64,000 nt of DNA. Source: Zanthoxylum bungeanum (Eukaryota > Streptophyta > Magnoliopsida > Sapindales > Rutaceae). The position numbers were made by a program, and so were the translations under genes. The stretch spans positions 372,001 through 436,000 of the forward strand of contig SKCR01010151.1 in the NCBI GenBank assembly GCA_019454045.1, in the 5' to 3' direction. Under the pieces are notes generated by a model. It had not been told where the DNA came from, ran no database searches, and saw only the letters and a program-made list of their open reading frames with translations. Positions 46,035 to 57,780 of this stretch are shown one piece after another (the stretch's first letter is position 1; each line of letters begins with the position of its first letter).

Positions 46035-49000
46035 ATTATGTCATTTATTCAAGATGAAAATCCTTCCATGAATATCTTGAATTATTACGGGAAGTCCAAG
46101 GCAAGTTATAAAGAATTGATAATAAGGTCTTGAGAATATTCACTCCAGGGAATATGAAGAGAAAACTATAAGAAAGTAAGGCAATAAGCACATATTCTTA
46201 AGCAATCAGAGGTGATAAGACAAAGATATAAAATCAGATAGATAAGAAAGTGCTAGAATCTATATTAGTAAAAGGAGAATAGAATAAGCCTGAGCAAGAA
46301 TAAAGAATGTTAGATAAGCTTAAGTCAGGATTCTCTCCTTCTAAGTAAGATTCCTTTCCTCCTTAGAAAATTATTTCAAACTGATCCAATAACCTTTGAA
46401 TATCCCATATAGATACCAAATTCCCCGAATGACGAGGATTAATCAGAAAAATAAGAGAAGTAAGAAATTTGAATTAGTCGTGAAAGTTTCCAATAGACAC
46501 GAGATACCAAAGAGAATGTAGAGATTCTAGAACCAAACCCAGGCTTGTAAGTAAGTGAATTAAAGGTCGTGAGGAAAAATGGTTAGTTTCCTTAACAAAG
46601 GAAACCGATATAGATTCGGCCCAAAAATTACCCAAAATTTGAACCTCCTAGTATTACCGGATAAGAAATTTATCCTGACAAAATCTAACTCATACCTATC
46701 TTACATAAGTAATAGACCATACCATGACATAGAAGATAAAAAAAAAGGACATCGACATCTGTTGACATGTAAATTATTGCCTCATTCTTTACCACCACAG
46801 ACAAAGATAACAATAAGGAAGCTCGACGAGAATTTATCTTAAGCAAGAAACAGAGAACATTGAAAGATAGACCACCCAGAGAAGAACTAACGAAGTTTCA
46901 AATGATAGAAAAGAAAGAACCCGAACCAAGTCAAAATGGATAAGTTTATAGTACGTAGAGAACTCTTAGATCAGAAAAATGCCAGTAGAAATATGTGTGA
47001 GCTTAAAGGAACAGACCCATGAGATTGGAGAGACTATGGAGTCAGTAAGAGTACCAGAATGAATAGTAAGATTAACTAGTATAACTGTAACCTATGGTAA
47101 AAATAAAGAGTAGAAGTCTAGAAGTAGTCCATTAGAAAGAATCGCTACTAGCTTCTGCAATATGACCTAGAGCCAAGGGATAAAATATGGAGATAATAAA
47201 GAAGGATACAGTTAGTAACAAGAAATTTTAGTTCGTAAAACATTAAGTAAATGTAGACCTCGGGATGATTGAAGCATATAAAAACCTAACTAGACCATCA
47301 CTGAGCTTAAGTAAATAACGTAAATGTGTACTCGCATATCTCTATGGAATACATATATTCACCCCTCCACTTAGATCCCAGTAAGGAGAAGAACCAACAA
47401 AGAAGCATATTTAACAGAATAGATAGATCACGAGACGGCTAGATAGCCGAACCAATAAGTTCAACGTGACATAGATAAAAATCATGAGATGGCAATGTTC
47501 TATATGAGATAGAGTAGTTTGAAGACGCAGTAAGTCCAGCCAAATCTAGAAGTCGTCGTTGAATTGGAAGCCTTTAAGAGAGTAAAGGCTCAAAAGAGCG
47601 AAGGGACGAGAGAGAGAGCGACTCTCAAGAATATAGTATATGACTTATAAAAAGTTTCATTGTATATTTAGATGGAAGAACTAGTTGGATAATAGCACCT
47701 GATCCAATAGATTTAGTAGAGATTTCACGAGCAATCGAAGTTGATGGAGTTCCCAGGGAAGTAAAGATGTAAGGAGTTCAAAGAACTGAGATAAGAAGGA
47801 ATTCTAAGTAATGGAGTAAACTTCGTAAGGAGGAATAACAACAGAAGTATAGTAGGACTCTGAGAGAGAGTAATGACTTTAGATGATTAATCCATATAGA
47901 CTAGAAGGAAAAAGTACAAAGGCATCATGATGGAGCTTTAGAGAGCATGACTCAATGGGAGGTTCACAATAGGAGGTAGTATGATCGATAGTTGGAAAAT
48001 GGTTCATGAGTGAAGTTGAAGTAGGAAATTCAAATCATACCTAGCAGAATTACCTTAGTGTGGGAACCAAAACCATGTATGTAAACATGTGAGTCCTAGA
48101 CTTATAGATGATCAGCACGTGCAACTATAGCACGGGTAGCTAGTACGATCATCATAACCAGAAAGGCTTAAAGACCAATTCCCACCCTCCCAACCCTCGT
48201 TTGTCAATAGCAGCAAAGAAGGATTTCGATATTCACCTCAAGAATAATCCCAGAAATAAGTGAATGCGTAAGTAGTAGGAGACCGAAACATAAGACCTTC
48301 AGATTTAGTACAAGAGCATAATAAAAAAGGAAAATAACTTTAAATAAAGGATTTGGGAGAGAAACTGTCTAGATGAAATGATGAAGAGAGAAAATAGTAG
48401 TTAAGCAATAACAGTATATAATAGAACCAGTGTTAGACATGGCAAGGGACATGTAAAAGATCATATCATTCCGATAAGAAGACAAAGACATAGACCACAA
48501 AGGTTTCAAATATAGAGCAGAGCAACATAGTAGATTGTGAAAGCATAGCAGAGAGCCTTTAGATTGTAGTATAAGACCAAAATTTTATTAAATATAGAGT
48601 GGAGGTAAGATAACAAGGACCAAGAAGTTGAGGCTTAAGGTCACTTGAGACAGATTCAATAAAGTATAGCGTAAAAGGGCTAAGGAGAATGAGTTACGAA
48701 TATTGTCGAGACCAGGACAATACCCAACGGAATCAAATCATGAGAATAAGTAAGAGTGGGACATCTTAGAGTATAATCAAGCAAAGAAACCGAATCAGAG
48801 AAAAAGAATGGTTAACTAGTATTAAACTAGCTACAAATTTGAAAAGTACGAATGAGTATGAATAGTACGTAGCAATGAACCATTAACATCCATGTTAATC
48901 GTAAGGAATACAGGTTGGGCACGAAGTATACAAATAATTGAACCTAATATAGGCATTTTGAATACTGACTATTTGAGGCATCAATAAATAATAACAGTAA

Positions 49001-49928
49001 GGTAGAAGTGCATAAACAGTTTGACCAGAATCCAATGAGCCTTAAGTCACGCAAATAAGCAGAGTTAAAAGAACTTGAAGGGCGAAGTTGATAAGCAATT
49101 GAATTTAGAAAAGAGGAAATAGAGAATTAAGTAGCTAATTTTATGGGAATTAACGTTAGAAGACTTAGATATCCTTAGAGAAATGGGAGCACTAGCTGCG
49201 AAGAATTCAGTTACACATTCAGTAAAGTCACATGACAACAGCGTGATTTTGTTATGAATGAATCGAATTGGTATAAATCCCTCATATAGATTAGATATTA
49301 TTATTAAAGATTAAGTATTCAACTGGAACAATTGTGTGTCCAATCATATTACAACAAATGCATCAATTCATTCAGGATCTTACAAGTTGAGTATACTTGT
49401 ATAGAAGAAAATATCAGGCGAACGGCTATTTGGGAAGTCTTAAAAAGTATTAAGTACTTAAAGAAAAAAAGGAAATAAAGTAAAAGGCAGTCATAGAGTA
49501 TCAGATAGAATGAAGTAATCAATTTGGACCCCCAGTTCGAGAAAAAACATAAGTTCAGACCCTAAGAGATGAAGTACCTCTAGTACATCTTGCCAGTAAG
49601 TCATGAAGCGTATAATAAAAGAGAGATAAGTTTTATGGATCGTAAGTTCTGTGAAGGAATACATCTATGTATAGATAACATGTATATTATACGGACTACG
49701 TTTGTATACAAGAAAAAAAGGGTTCCAAAAGGACTTTCAAGGGTTAAACTTTCATCTATAAGAATCGAATGGAGTATACCGAGATATAAGATTCCTAGAA
49801 GTCGTAATATTGAGTAAGTATAGAAGAAAATAAGTAAAGGAAGATAAGAGTAGCATAGACCAGATACCTCCAAACCAAGTCGGACCTAAAAAGTTCAGCA
49901 TCAGAAGGGATTCGAGGACGAATCCTAT
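46035..49928 (+). other. Internal region of element L, purine-rich, non-coding
   Basis: About 3.9 kb is rich in A and G on the plus strand and full of stops in all frames. Only short open frames occur (for example 46579-46842), without recognisable domains. The first 1.6 kb recurs at 60803-62470 with roughly 90 percent or higher similarity by eye. A large, conserved, protein-free internal region is the defining trait of LARD-type derivatives. Confidence 0.6.
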
Positions 49929-49944
49929 TTAAGGGGGGAGAATT
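49929..49944 (+). other. Polypurine tract of element L
   Basis: TTAAGGGGGGAGAATT lies immediately before the LTR start TATAACACTCC. The preceding GAGGACGAATCC is also typical of this position in gypsy elements. Confidence 0.75.
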
Positions 49945-50367
49945 TATAACACTCCGGTAATCCTGACAACTGTTACGTAACGGGACGTATGATATATGAT
50001 AAAAATAATGTTTGAACATGTATACATTCATGAAATGACTTTTTAAACATTCGACAAATTCTTCGTAGTTCTAATACGAAATGTATTTCAAAGTTAAATT
50101 TGGACAGCCCGTGATATTTGGGCTGCAACTTTTTCATACGAACTCCAATTATTATGAATTTTATATTGTCGGAAAGCTAAGACCAAGACATACAACTATT
50201 ACGTTGAATATTTTGCCATATTCGAACCAGAAGCTATTCAAAATAGTAACTCAAAAAATTCAGATGAATAGTACATGCAAACCTTTCTAGAGAATTCCAT
50301 ATTTCTCTCAAAAATTCTGATTTTTCTTCAAATCAAAATATTACAAATTAGCCAAATTAGTCCCTAT

Positions 50368-50375
50368 TATAAATA
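50368..50375 (+). promoter_or_regulatory. TATA box in L LTR
   Basis: TATAAATA within CCCTATTATAAATAAAGGG is a plausible LTR promoter. A related CTATTTATAG occurs in the minus copy near 35010. Confidence 0.5.
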
Positions 50376-51634
50376 AAGGGAACTATTCACTTATCCCCAA
50401 TATTTGAGAGAGAGAGAGAAACGTGAGAAGAAATGAAAAAGAAGAAGATAAGAAGATAAGAAGAAATAAGAAGGAAAAAAAAAGGGAAACAAATACGAAT
50501 CCTACCATGACAAGCTAAGAAGAAGTATAACAACCATGAGAGACTTGATGGATGAAGGAAATTACATGAAATAGGGTAAATCCAACTTACCCAAAACTTG
50601 GATTGTGAAATTTTAAGAGTATGATGCTATGTTAGGGTTATTGGCATGCTACGGAATACATTTTGGTGGTTTATAAACAAAGAAATTGATTGTATGATAA
50701 AATGTCAAAATATTTGGAAATTCCTAAGTGTTAAGCTAAGTTAAAAGGTTAGGAAATTAATAAGTTACTTTGATAATGGAATATTGCTTTAGCATGCATG
50801 AATATTGATGTTAAAAGAATTACTTGTATGAAGGTTGTAGTTTGGGGATGATGGAAGTGTATTTGGATAAGTTAGACAATGAGAAGCAAAAGTTTGGGCC
50901 TAAAAACAGGCTAGCGTTGCGATGCTAACCGGCTAACATCGCGATGCGTAATAGGATGATAGCCTCTGTTTCAGTTTTATCAGATGAATGTCGCGACGCC
51001 CAACTCCCAACCTCGCGACGCGAAAAAGAGGAAGTTCTTTGTCTCAGCCCTGCTCGTGTGAGCGTCACATTGAGAAATAGAGGAAGCTTTCTGCCTCAAC
51101 CCTACCCGTGTGGGCGTGGCGACATGCAACATTCGGCGTCGCGACACGTGGCCATTTCCCAGGATTAATTTTAGCCATTTCAATTTCATCCTAGAATGTT
51201 AGAGGCCACTCCAAGGGTTTCATAGCAACATACATGTAAGCCCTACCTTCATGACAATGATTAGCTTCTCCGTTTAATATACTAATCATACTTGAATACT
51301 GGACAGATTTATTTTCTGCAGAAATCCTTTCAGTTGCATCCAAGATCAAAAGTAACCCACTTACATTCAAGGTTAAGGTTAAAGTAGGTTGATTGGTGAG
51401 TGGACCTTTTCTCAACTGAATTCATTTAAGTTGTTTTCGATATAAGACTTACTTTTAAAAGCATATAGGGCGTTAGCCAAAGTGTTAATATAATTGTTTC
51501 ATGAATGATGATGTTTTGGAAAAAAAATGATTTTCAAAGTTTGAGTTTATGATTTTTGGTGGCATGAGGGAAAAATCCACCTCAGTATGTAACTTATGGA
51601 ATTGACGGATAACATTTTCATATGTAGAGGAGGA

Positions 51635-51850
51635 TTGGGGGGACAGTGATACGTAAAGCCCCCAGATCCTAGTTTCAAGGCTAGGGGGACGACAATACAT
51701 AACGCCTCTAGATCTTAGTTTGAGGGTAAGGTAGTAGAATGGATCAGCACTCCTGGCTCTAGTACAGTGGCTTGGGGGACGATGATACGTAACGCCCTAA
51801 GACCACTAGTTAGGCGTATGGGGGATGATGATACATAACGCCCCCATGCG
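51635..51850 (+). repeat. Palindromic minisatellite-like block in L LTR (plus copy)
   Basis: Four units of GGGGGACGATGATACGTAACG type start at about 51637, 51684, 51774 and 51821. They are separated by 25-65 bp spacers. Confidence 0.75.
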
Positions 51851-52957
51851 TAAAGTTTTCAGCAGACACTCAGATACATATTTTTCAGAAACAGATTTTC
51901 AGAAACGGACTTTCAGAGACAAACTTACATAAAAGATGGTTTCAAGAAATAGTTTTCATATGAAACCGTTTATGAGAATTTCAAAGATCTACAGACCAAA
52001 GATAGTTTTCAGAAAAGTTTTTCAGAAAGAAAATTATTTTTCAGATAATGAAAGAGATTTCAGAAGAGATGACTTGAGATGAATTTGGTTTTAGAACCAT
52101 GGATTTCCAAAAAGCATTTTAGTTTCTATTTTAAACTATACACTCACTAGGTCGTTCAAACGATCTAACCTTATACTCTCAATTTCCTTATTTTACAGGT
52201 TACCCAGAGGATGAGCTTGAAAGGATGGATACTAATGACAGTCACTAGGGTTTTGGTTCCACCAAGTCAAATCTGAGATAGAGTTCAGTCAAGTTCCAGA
52301 TATTTGTATATTAAAGTTGTGTCATATGTATTGATGAGCGGAAAATACATCAATATTTACCGCCCCTTTAACTTAATATTTTGTTTAGTTTCTCGGGTTT
52401 GATGAACGTTTTGATATGTTTTATTTTATTTTGCAGATAAAATAATATCGGGACTCAATGAAATCATTTAGGACGAAATGTGGATCAAATAAGGGCAATT
52501 ATTGGACTTGATATATTAATTTTGGAGATTGGAAACTTGAAATTGCGTTTTTGACGAAGTGCAGTTTTGGAAATTCCAGTTTTGCGCATCTGTCGTACTT
52601 TGGGCATAACTTTTTACTCAGATATCGGATTGAGCGGATTCAAGTGCCAGATTAAAGAAGACTCAAAGATCTACAACTTTGAAAGAGAAAATATTTTCGA
52701 ATTCTGAAGATTTCATGACCGAAATTGATGAACCATCCAGAAGTGTGTGGAGTGTAATTATTAAAAGTCATTATCAATCATTTTCAAAGCAAAATATTAA
52801 TTAATAAATAATTAATAAAAATTATCAAATCACCACCAAACAAGATAAGCAATTAGTGGAGCAATTATGGATTTGGTGGTGGAGTAATTAGTGGAGAAAT
52901 TAATAATGGATTTGGTGGAAAAATTGATTGATGATTTGATGGTGGCAAAATTTTGCC

Positions 52958-52965
52958 TATAAATA
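52958..52965 (+). promoter_or_regulatory. TATA box in 5' LTR of the LOG-carrying element
   Basis: TATAAATA in GCCTATAAATACC. A likely polyadenylation-type AATAAATAAG follows 55-60 bp downstream. The same signals are at 58943-58950 in the 3' LTR. Confidence 0.6.
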
Positions 52966-53279
52966 CCAAGCCATTTCATTTGTAAAATTCATACTTTCTT
53001 CTTTGAAATTCTTAATGAATAAATAAGAAGATTGTATCTAGTTTGTTTATTTTTAGTTTTCAGTAATTAATTTTCAGTTTCGCACTTTCTTTTCTTTACT
53101 TTTCAGTTTTTACTTTCCGCAATTTACTTTTACGCACAGTACTTTTCTTTCTTTAATTTTTAGTTTTTACTTTTTTTCAGTAATGAGGAGGTAATTTCCC
53201 CAGCTAGGGTGAAAGGTAATTCTTTTACTGTTACTATTTAGATTAATCTCCCTTAAAAATAATATATTCACTATTTAAA

Positions 53280-53490
53280 ATACTGATTAATAAAGGATAC
53301 CGCTATATTGGTCGGTTGGCAATTCAATTTAATCTGGTTTAAACCTGACTAATCAAGGATACCGCCAGATTGGTCGGTTGAAATTTATTTTGGTACCGCC
53401 TTTATGGCTGGATTATGGACAAATATTACCGCCTATATGGCTGGTTGGACTTAATTTGACTTAATCAGGATACCGCCAGATTGGTCGGTT
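53280..53490 (+). repeat. Short repeats GGATACCGCC(A)GATTGGTCGG in LTR
   Basis: Five imperfect units alternate 'ATTGGTCGGTTGG' and 'ATGGCTGG' versions within 210 bp. The same block lies at 59275-59480 in the 3' LTR. Confidence 0.75.
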
Positions 53491-54412
53491 GGTAAAATAA
53501 TATCACAAGTTTATATATTATTTTATGGAGATATCTAAATTAGTAGTAGTAAAAGTAATTCCTTTTACCTTAACATTTTATTTTATTTTACTTTTCAGTT
53601 TTTACTTTATGTCTTTTACTTTTCAGTATTTTTACTTTATGTCTTTTACTTTTAAGTTGTTACTAGCCCTAGTTATGTGTTAGTTATCTGGGGTTGTGAT
53701 GAATTCTAATATCACCGTTTTATAAGGGGTTATTTTATAGTTTGGGTAATTTAAAGGTTTACTTATTAAGTCTTAAGCTTAATGCTTCTTGTTGTCTGAT
53801 CACCAATAAGATTGATGTGGTAAATCTAAAATGAACTAGACATAGGGATTTTAGGTTTCAGCCTTAGACTTAATAGCCCACGATCTTCCTTGAGGATAGA
53901 TAACCCTTTAATAGATTTCCTTACAGGATAGGAATATACCTGTCGGGCGGGGGTAGCCATAATTGGAACTTAAACTTAATGAATCCAGATAATTTGGTTG
54001 ACATAGACATATGGTTCAATTGGGTTAAACTGGGTATTTGCGTCTGACCATCGACAGAGGCTTTTGCATAATTTAGTGTTCCAGGTTAGTAAACTGATTT
54101 ATTACACAAACATAAAATAACCACTTCATCTTTTAAATGATATTAGAATGATTCACGACCCTAGATCTTTGTGTCTTTTGTTATTTTCCTTAGTATTTTA
54201 TTTTGTCTTTTTATTTATTTATTTTTGTAAAACCACATTCAACCAATCAAACAATCATTCTCTTCTCCATTAAATAGATATTTGTAAATAAATAGATTCA
54301 ACAATTAATAACAACAATAGGAATTAAGTCCTCGTGGGATCGATATTTTTATACTACTTGAACGATACGTGCGCTTGCGTTATACGTGTGTGTTTACGCC
54401 GGTCAAGTTTTT

Positions 54413-54430
54413 TGGCGCCGTTGCCGGGGA
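54413..54430 (+). other. Primer-binding site (tRNA-Asp) of the LOG-carrying element
   Basis: TGGCGCCGTTGCCGGGGA lies seven bases after the 5' LTR end. This PBS, complementary to plant tRNA-Asp, is well known in Athila- and Tat-type gypsy elements. Confidence 0.88.
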
Positions 54431-54546
54431 TTTATATTTCTTGAGTTATTAATTTTGATGCTATCCAATTTACTTGTATCTAATTTTCTTATTTTTATCT
54501 GTAATTTTTATTTCTTTCTTTTGTTTTCAGGTGTTTGAAAAAAAAA

Positions 54547-55051
54547 ATGGAACACTACTGGGAGATTGAGAGATTACGAGCTTTACAAGAAGATACACCT
54601 CACATCTGGGAGCAACAGTCCGGTTTTCTGAGGCCTGTTGTCCAGCCCAACAATTATCACTGGATGCCAGAACCAAACAATCTACATTTGCTCAACAGAA
54701 CGAAATGGAAGATGTGTAATATGTGATGGTAACCACCCGAGCGATCAATGTATATACCGTTCAGAGTGGCAGAATTTCAGAATCATTCAAAATATGAAAA
54801 ACCATCACATTTTCCATCTTATCCAGCATCCATATGCGATTTTCATCAACAACCAGAACCATCAGAGGAAGATCAGTTGTTAAACATGCTCAAAGATATG
54901 TTCGAGAAACAAAAGTTGGATGAAATGCTTGAAACAAGCCAGAAACAATTTGAAAGTATTCAGAGACAATCATAATTCATTCAGAGGATGACAGATCAAA
55001 TGAGACAATTCACAGAAAACCAGGACTACATACCTCAAGAACCAGTTTCAA
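54547..55051 (+). pseudogene. gag-like remnant with zinc-finger-like motif
   Basis: The first ATG after the PBS is at 54547 (MEHYWEIERLRALQED). Its frame stops at 54724. An overlapping frame encodes CVICDGNHPSDQC (54713-54751), a C-X2-C-X3-H-X4-C motif like the gag knuckle of Athila/Tat elements. The first frame resumes from about 54748 with a glutamine-rich helical region (LLNMLKDMFEKQKLDEMLE) and stops at 54973. The main capsid part of gag is missing. Two frame changes in 250 bp show decay. Confidence 0.65.
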
Positions 55052-55603
55052 ATGACACTGATGAAGCCTTCAAATACCAATCATTTCACAATGACACTTC
55101 AACAGAGAAGAGGGAGAGCTGAGCAGTATCAACAACCAGAGGTATCAGTTCAGGAGCCCGAACCGAAAGCAAAGTCGCAATTTGACTTTTATTATACAGA
55201 TTCTGACGAGGATGAAGCTGATTTATTTGTACCAACTGCACCAACAACGGAGGATCAAACATTCAATCCTCAAAATGAAGATCTTGGAGCATGCTTTACC
55301 ATGATGTTTGAAGAAGATCTATCTGAACCATCCATTTCGGTCGTATTAGAGGATGAAGACTTAAAATCTGACATTTCTTTTCATCCTCAGGTTGACAATT
55401 TTGAAACATGTATTTCACAGATGACAGATAAAGAGCTGAATATGGAAATTTTAAAATACATCTGTGAAGAGAAGGTGGAACAAAAAGCAGAGCAAATGGA
55501 GGAGCAAATATCTAACCTTAATAAAGATCCAGAGCATTCAGGAGAAACATCGTTGTTTTGGGGAGTACAAATATACAAAATAAAGATATCACCAGAAGCT
55601 TGA
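55052..55603 (+). CDS. Acidic retrotransposon-encoded protein, unknown function (183 aa)
   Basis: An intact open frame starts at ATG 55052, the first of several in the frame. The product is strongly acidic: DSDEDEADLF near residue 51, a serine- and glutamate-rich middle, then a helical KVEQKAEQMEEQISNL segment near residue 143. No catalytic motif or known domain is recognised. It follows the gag remnant and may be the former gag/pol spacer, since Tat and Athila internal regions often hold such low-complexity acidic stretches. Whether it is expressed is unknown. Confidence 0.45.
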   Translation: MTLMKPSNTNHFTMTLQQRRGRAEQYQQPEVSVQEPEPKAKSQFDFYYTDSDEDEADLFVPTAPTTEDQTFNPQNEDLGACFTMMFEEDLSEPSISVVLEDEDLKSDISFHPQVDNFETCISQMTDKELNMEILKYICEEKVEQKAEQMEEQISNLNKDPEHSGETSLFWGVQIYKIKISPEA

Positions 55604-56335
55604 CAGAATGAATTTCCATTCCAAGTCAAGCATCATACGAGACCTCCTGATTTTCTTTCTTTCTTTGCAGGAACCACTGGAGTAACAAGGAGCAAAAAGG
55701 TGGCACAAGCACTAAATGGGACAAAACTCTTTTGCCACCTTACCGTTGGAAGAGACCCTTCAAAAGCAACGCTCACGAGATTGTTTTTGGTCGGACATCC
55801 AAAACGACATTGAAACCTCCTTAACAGATGAATTTCAGTCACGTCTGGCTGAAGACGAAAATTTAGCGCTAGCAGGGAGGCAACCCATGCAATTTGTTGA
55901 AATTTGTTTTTTTTTTTGTGTGAACTTTTTAATTTTGTGTGTTATTTTTGTAGGGAAAGGCACAAACGGAGCATTTTGAGACAGAAGGAATGGTGTTTAG
56001 CAAAAATAAAAGCTAATTCATTAGCGATGGCTGAGTAAGGAATGAAATATTGAGACACATCCTAATGAATTTATACTAAGCACGTGGCGTATTGCGTACA
56101 CAATTCTGTTGCCTTAATTATTGCTTTGATTCACTTTTCTATTGTAATTATCTTTATTTTCGTAGACAGGATCCAGACTTTTTGACCTTTCACGATTTCT
56201 TTTGTTGTTTAGCTAACAATCGTCCTCTGGAAGATATTAGTGCTATTATTACTCATCCTTTTTCAGGTACTATAAATTCAGCCCGTCATTGCACTTTTGA
56301 AGGCATCCTGATTTGAAAAAGAAATACATAAAAAA
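55604..56335 (+). other. Internal region between acidic ORF and LOG-like gene
   Basis: Short open frames only. GGGAGGCAACCCATG at 55875-55889 resembles a motif found near the 3' end of the coding region of Athila/Tat elements (from memory). TACTATAAATT at 56270-56280, some 60 bp before the LOG ATG, could be a TATA-like element or captured 5' sequence. Confidence 0.4.
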
Positions 56336-56988
56336 ATGGAAGCCACTTCAAGAAGACGAGTTGAAAACATCTGTGTGTTTTGCGGTAGTAGTGTTGGTAC
56401 TAAACCACAATACATAGAAGCAGCACATGAATTGGGTCGAGTCTTAGCTGCAAGGAATATTCACTTAATATATGGCGGAGGAAATCTTGGACTTATGGGG
56501 ATCGTTTCAAAGGCTGTACAGGAAGGAGGCAGTCATGTTTTGGAATCATCCCAAAACCTTTGGCAGAGGCAAATCTTATTGGTTCATCAAACGGAGAGGA
56601 ACTGATCGTGCCAGGTATGTCTGAACGACTGGTAGAAATGATTAACCGTGCTGATACTTTTATCGCTTTGCCAGGTGGCTTGGGCACATTGGAGGAAATT
56701 TTTATAGTTCTATCTTGGGCGAACCTGAACATACACCAGAAACCGCTTGGACTGCTCAACATTGATGGATTTTATGATTTTCTTTGTGTGTTTCTTGATG
56801 ATGCTCGGAGAAATGGGTTCGTGTCAAAACCTATGAAAGAACTCATCTTCACTGCCAGAACTGCTTCGGATCTAATAGACCAATTCATAGCCTATGAACC
56901 ACAAGTTGACCCTATCATTTCAAAGATAAAATGGTCCGATGATGATCGTGGTAAGAAGCGTCGAATAAATCTGGATCTTAACCTTTAA
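56336..56988 (+). pseudogene. LOG-like cytokinin riboside 5'-monophosphate phosphoribohydrolase, retrotransposon-captured, one frameshift
   Basis: LOG enzymes release active cytokinin bases from their nucleoside 5'-monophosphates in one step. The start is ATG 56336 in an A-rich context. The first part reads [15 protein letters not shown], then [10 protein letters not shown] at 56471-56500. The second part has the phosphoribohydrolase signature PGGLGTLEE at 56671-56697, then KPLGLLNIDGFYDF. A single missing base, about 56542-56546, separates the two frames; otherwise the gene would be about 217 residues, normal for plant LOG. The usual MHxRKxxM motif reads MSERLVEM, keeping Arg (56626) but not Lys. 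The C-terminus carries KKRR and LDLNL. Plant LOG genes normally contain several introns; none are seen here, which suggests capture from mRNA. The frameshift could be real or an assembly error. Confidence 0.9.
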
Positions 56989-57044
56989 TTTCCTGTAGAA
57001 TTTCAACTAACCAGGTACGATTTTCTAAACTCTTCTTCTACTGT

Positions 57045-57088
57045 TTAAGACATTGGGGACAATGTCTCATTTAGGTTTGGGGGTGAGG
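57045..57088 (+). other. Internal PPT-like sequence
   Basis: TTAGGTTTGGGGGTG at 57074-57088, preceded by ATTGGGGACAATGTCTC, repeats almost exactly the true PPT at 58305-58319. Confidence 0.6.
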
Positions 57089-57495
57089 TATAGCTAATAG
57101 TACTTGTTTGTATTGTTTTTTTATTTTTAGTCCAAAATTTTTCGAAAAATACAAAAAAATTTGGAAAATTTTCAAAAATTACAAAAATATTTTGTGTTTT
57201 TGTGTTTTTATTTTTGACTAAAAAGGTGAAATTGGTAAGAGATAGCTGAGTAAGGAGTTTCCACTCCTGAGACGTATCTCAAACCTAATTCGAAACAAGT
57301 TAATTTTATGTTTATTTCATTTTAAATTATTTAATTTGTGAATTCTCCTTAAAATGGACTAAAATGGATCTTCATATGCTCAGTTGACAGGTATTATCAA
57401 CATATATAGTAACATACGGACATGAGCTAAAATTGAAAAGTTTGTAATATTCAGTGCTCTAGTTTAATTGGAGGAAGCATCTCAAAAAGCAATGG

Positions 57496-57499
<4 letters not shown>

Positions 57500-57536
<37 letters not shown>
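57500..57536 (+). repeat. Poly(A) tract, about 37 bp
   Basis: An uninterrupted A-run follows GGAGT and is followed by CGTCTGAGATCC. It is the longest homopolymer in the window. Confidence 0.9.
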
Positions 57537-57537
<1 letters not shown>

Positions 57538-57780
57538 GTCTGAGATCCGGGTTATTAAGTCTGTAAGGGTGTTTTAACACCTAGTGCCCTAAAACCAACT
57601 GGTTTGGGAGTCACTGACCCAAAGCTCGCTACATGGATCGAAGATGCTGCAAAAATATATATATCTGAAGTCTGAGTAATTAAGTCCGTAGGGGTGTCTT
57701 AACACCTGGTGCCCTAAAGCCAACTGGTTTGGGAGCCACCGACCCAACACTCGTTACATAGATGGAAGATATTGTATATA
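57537..57780 (+). repeat. Tandem duplication, about 122 bp unit, two copies
   Basis: Units at about 57538-57652 and 57663-57775 share TCTGAGATCCGGGTTATTAAG-type starts and the string CCAACTGGTTTGGGAG. They lie in the 3' untranslated part of the element. Both contain a short TTAACACCT...CCTAAA core. Confidence 0.85.

Larger units (their letters stand above)
49945..52331 (+). repeat. LTR of element L, left part
   Basis: It opens TATAACACTCCGG (canonical TG mutated to TA). It continues through a TATA box (50368-50375), a cluster of TCGCGA motifs (50939-51144) and the minisatellite-like block (51635-51850). It is interrupted at TGTAT by the element at 52332; the remaining 212 bp resumes at 60393. 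Confidence 0.75.
52332..54405 (+). repeat. 5' LTR of the LOG-carrying element (about 2.07 kb)
   Basis: A TG...CA LTR with a TATA box at 52958-52965. A degenerate block at 53280-53490 repeats GGATACCGCCAGATTGGTCG. It is followed by the PBS. Confidence 0.94.

Noticed and set aside
56092..56316. 74-codon cysteine-rich frame upstream of LOG
   Set aside because: No family recognised and an AT-rich composition. It may be captured 5' sequence but cannot be called a gene.
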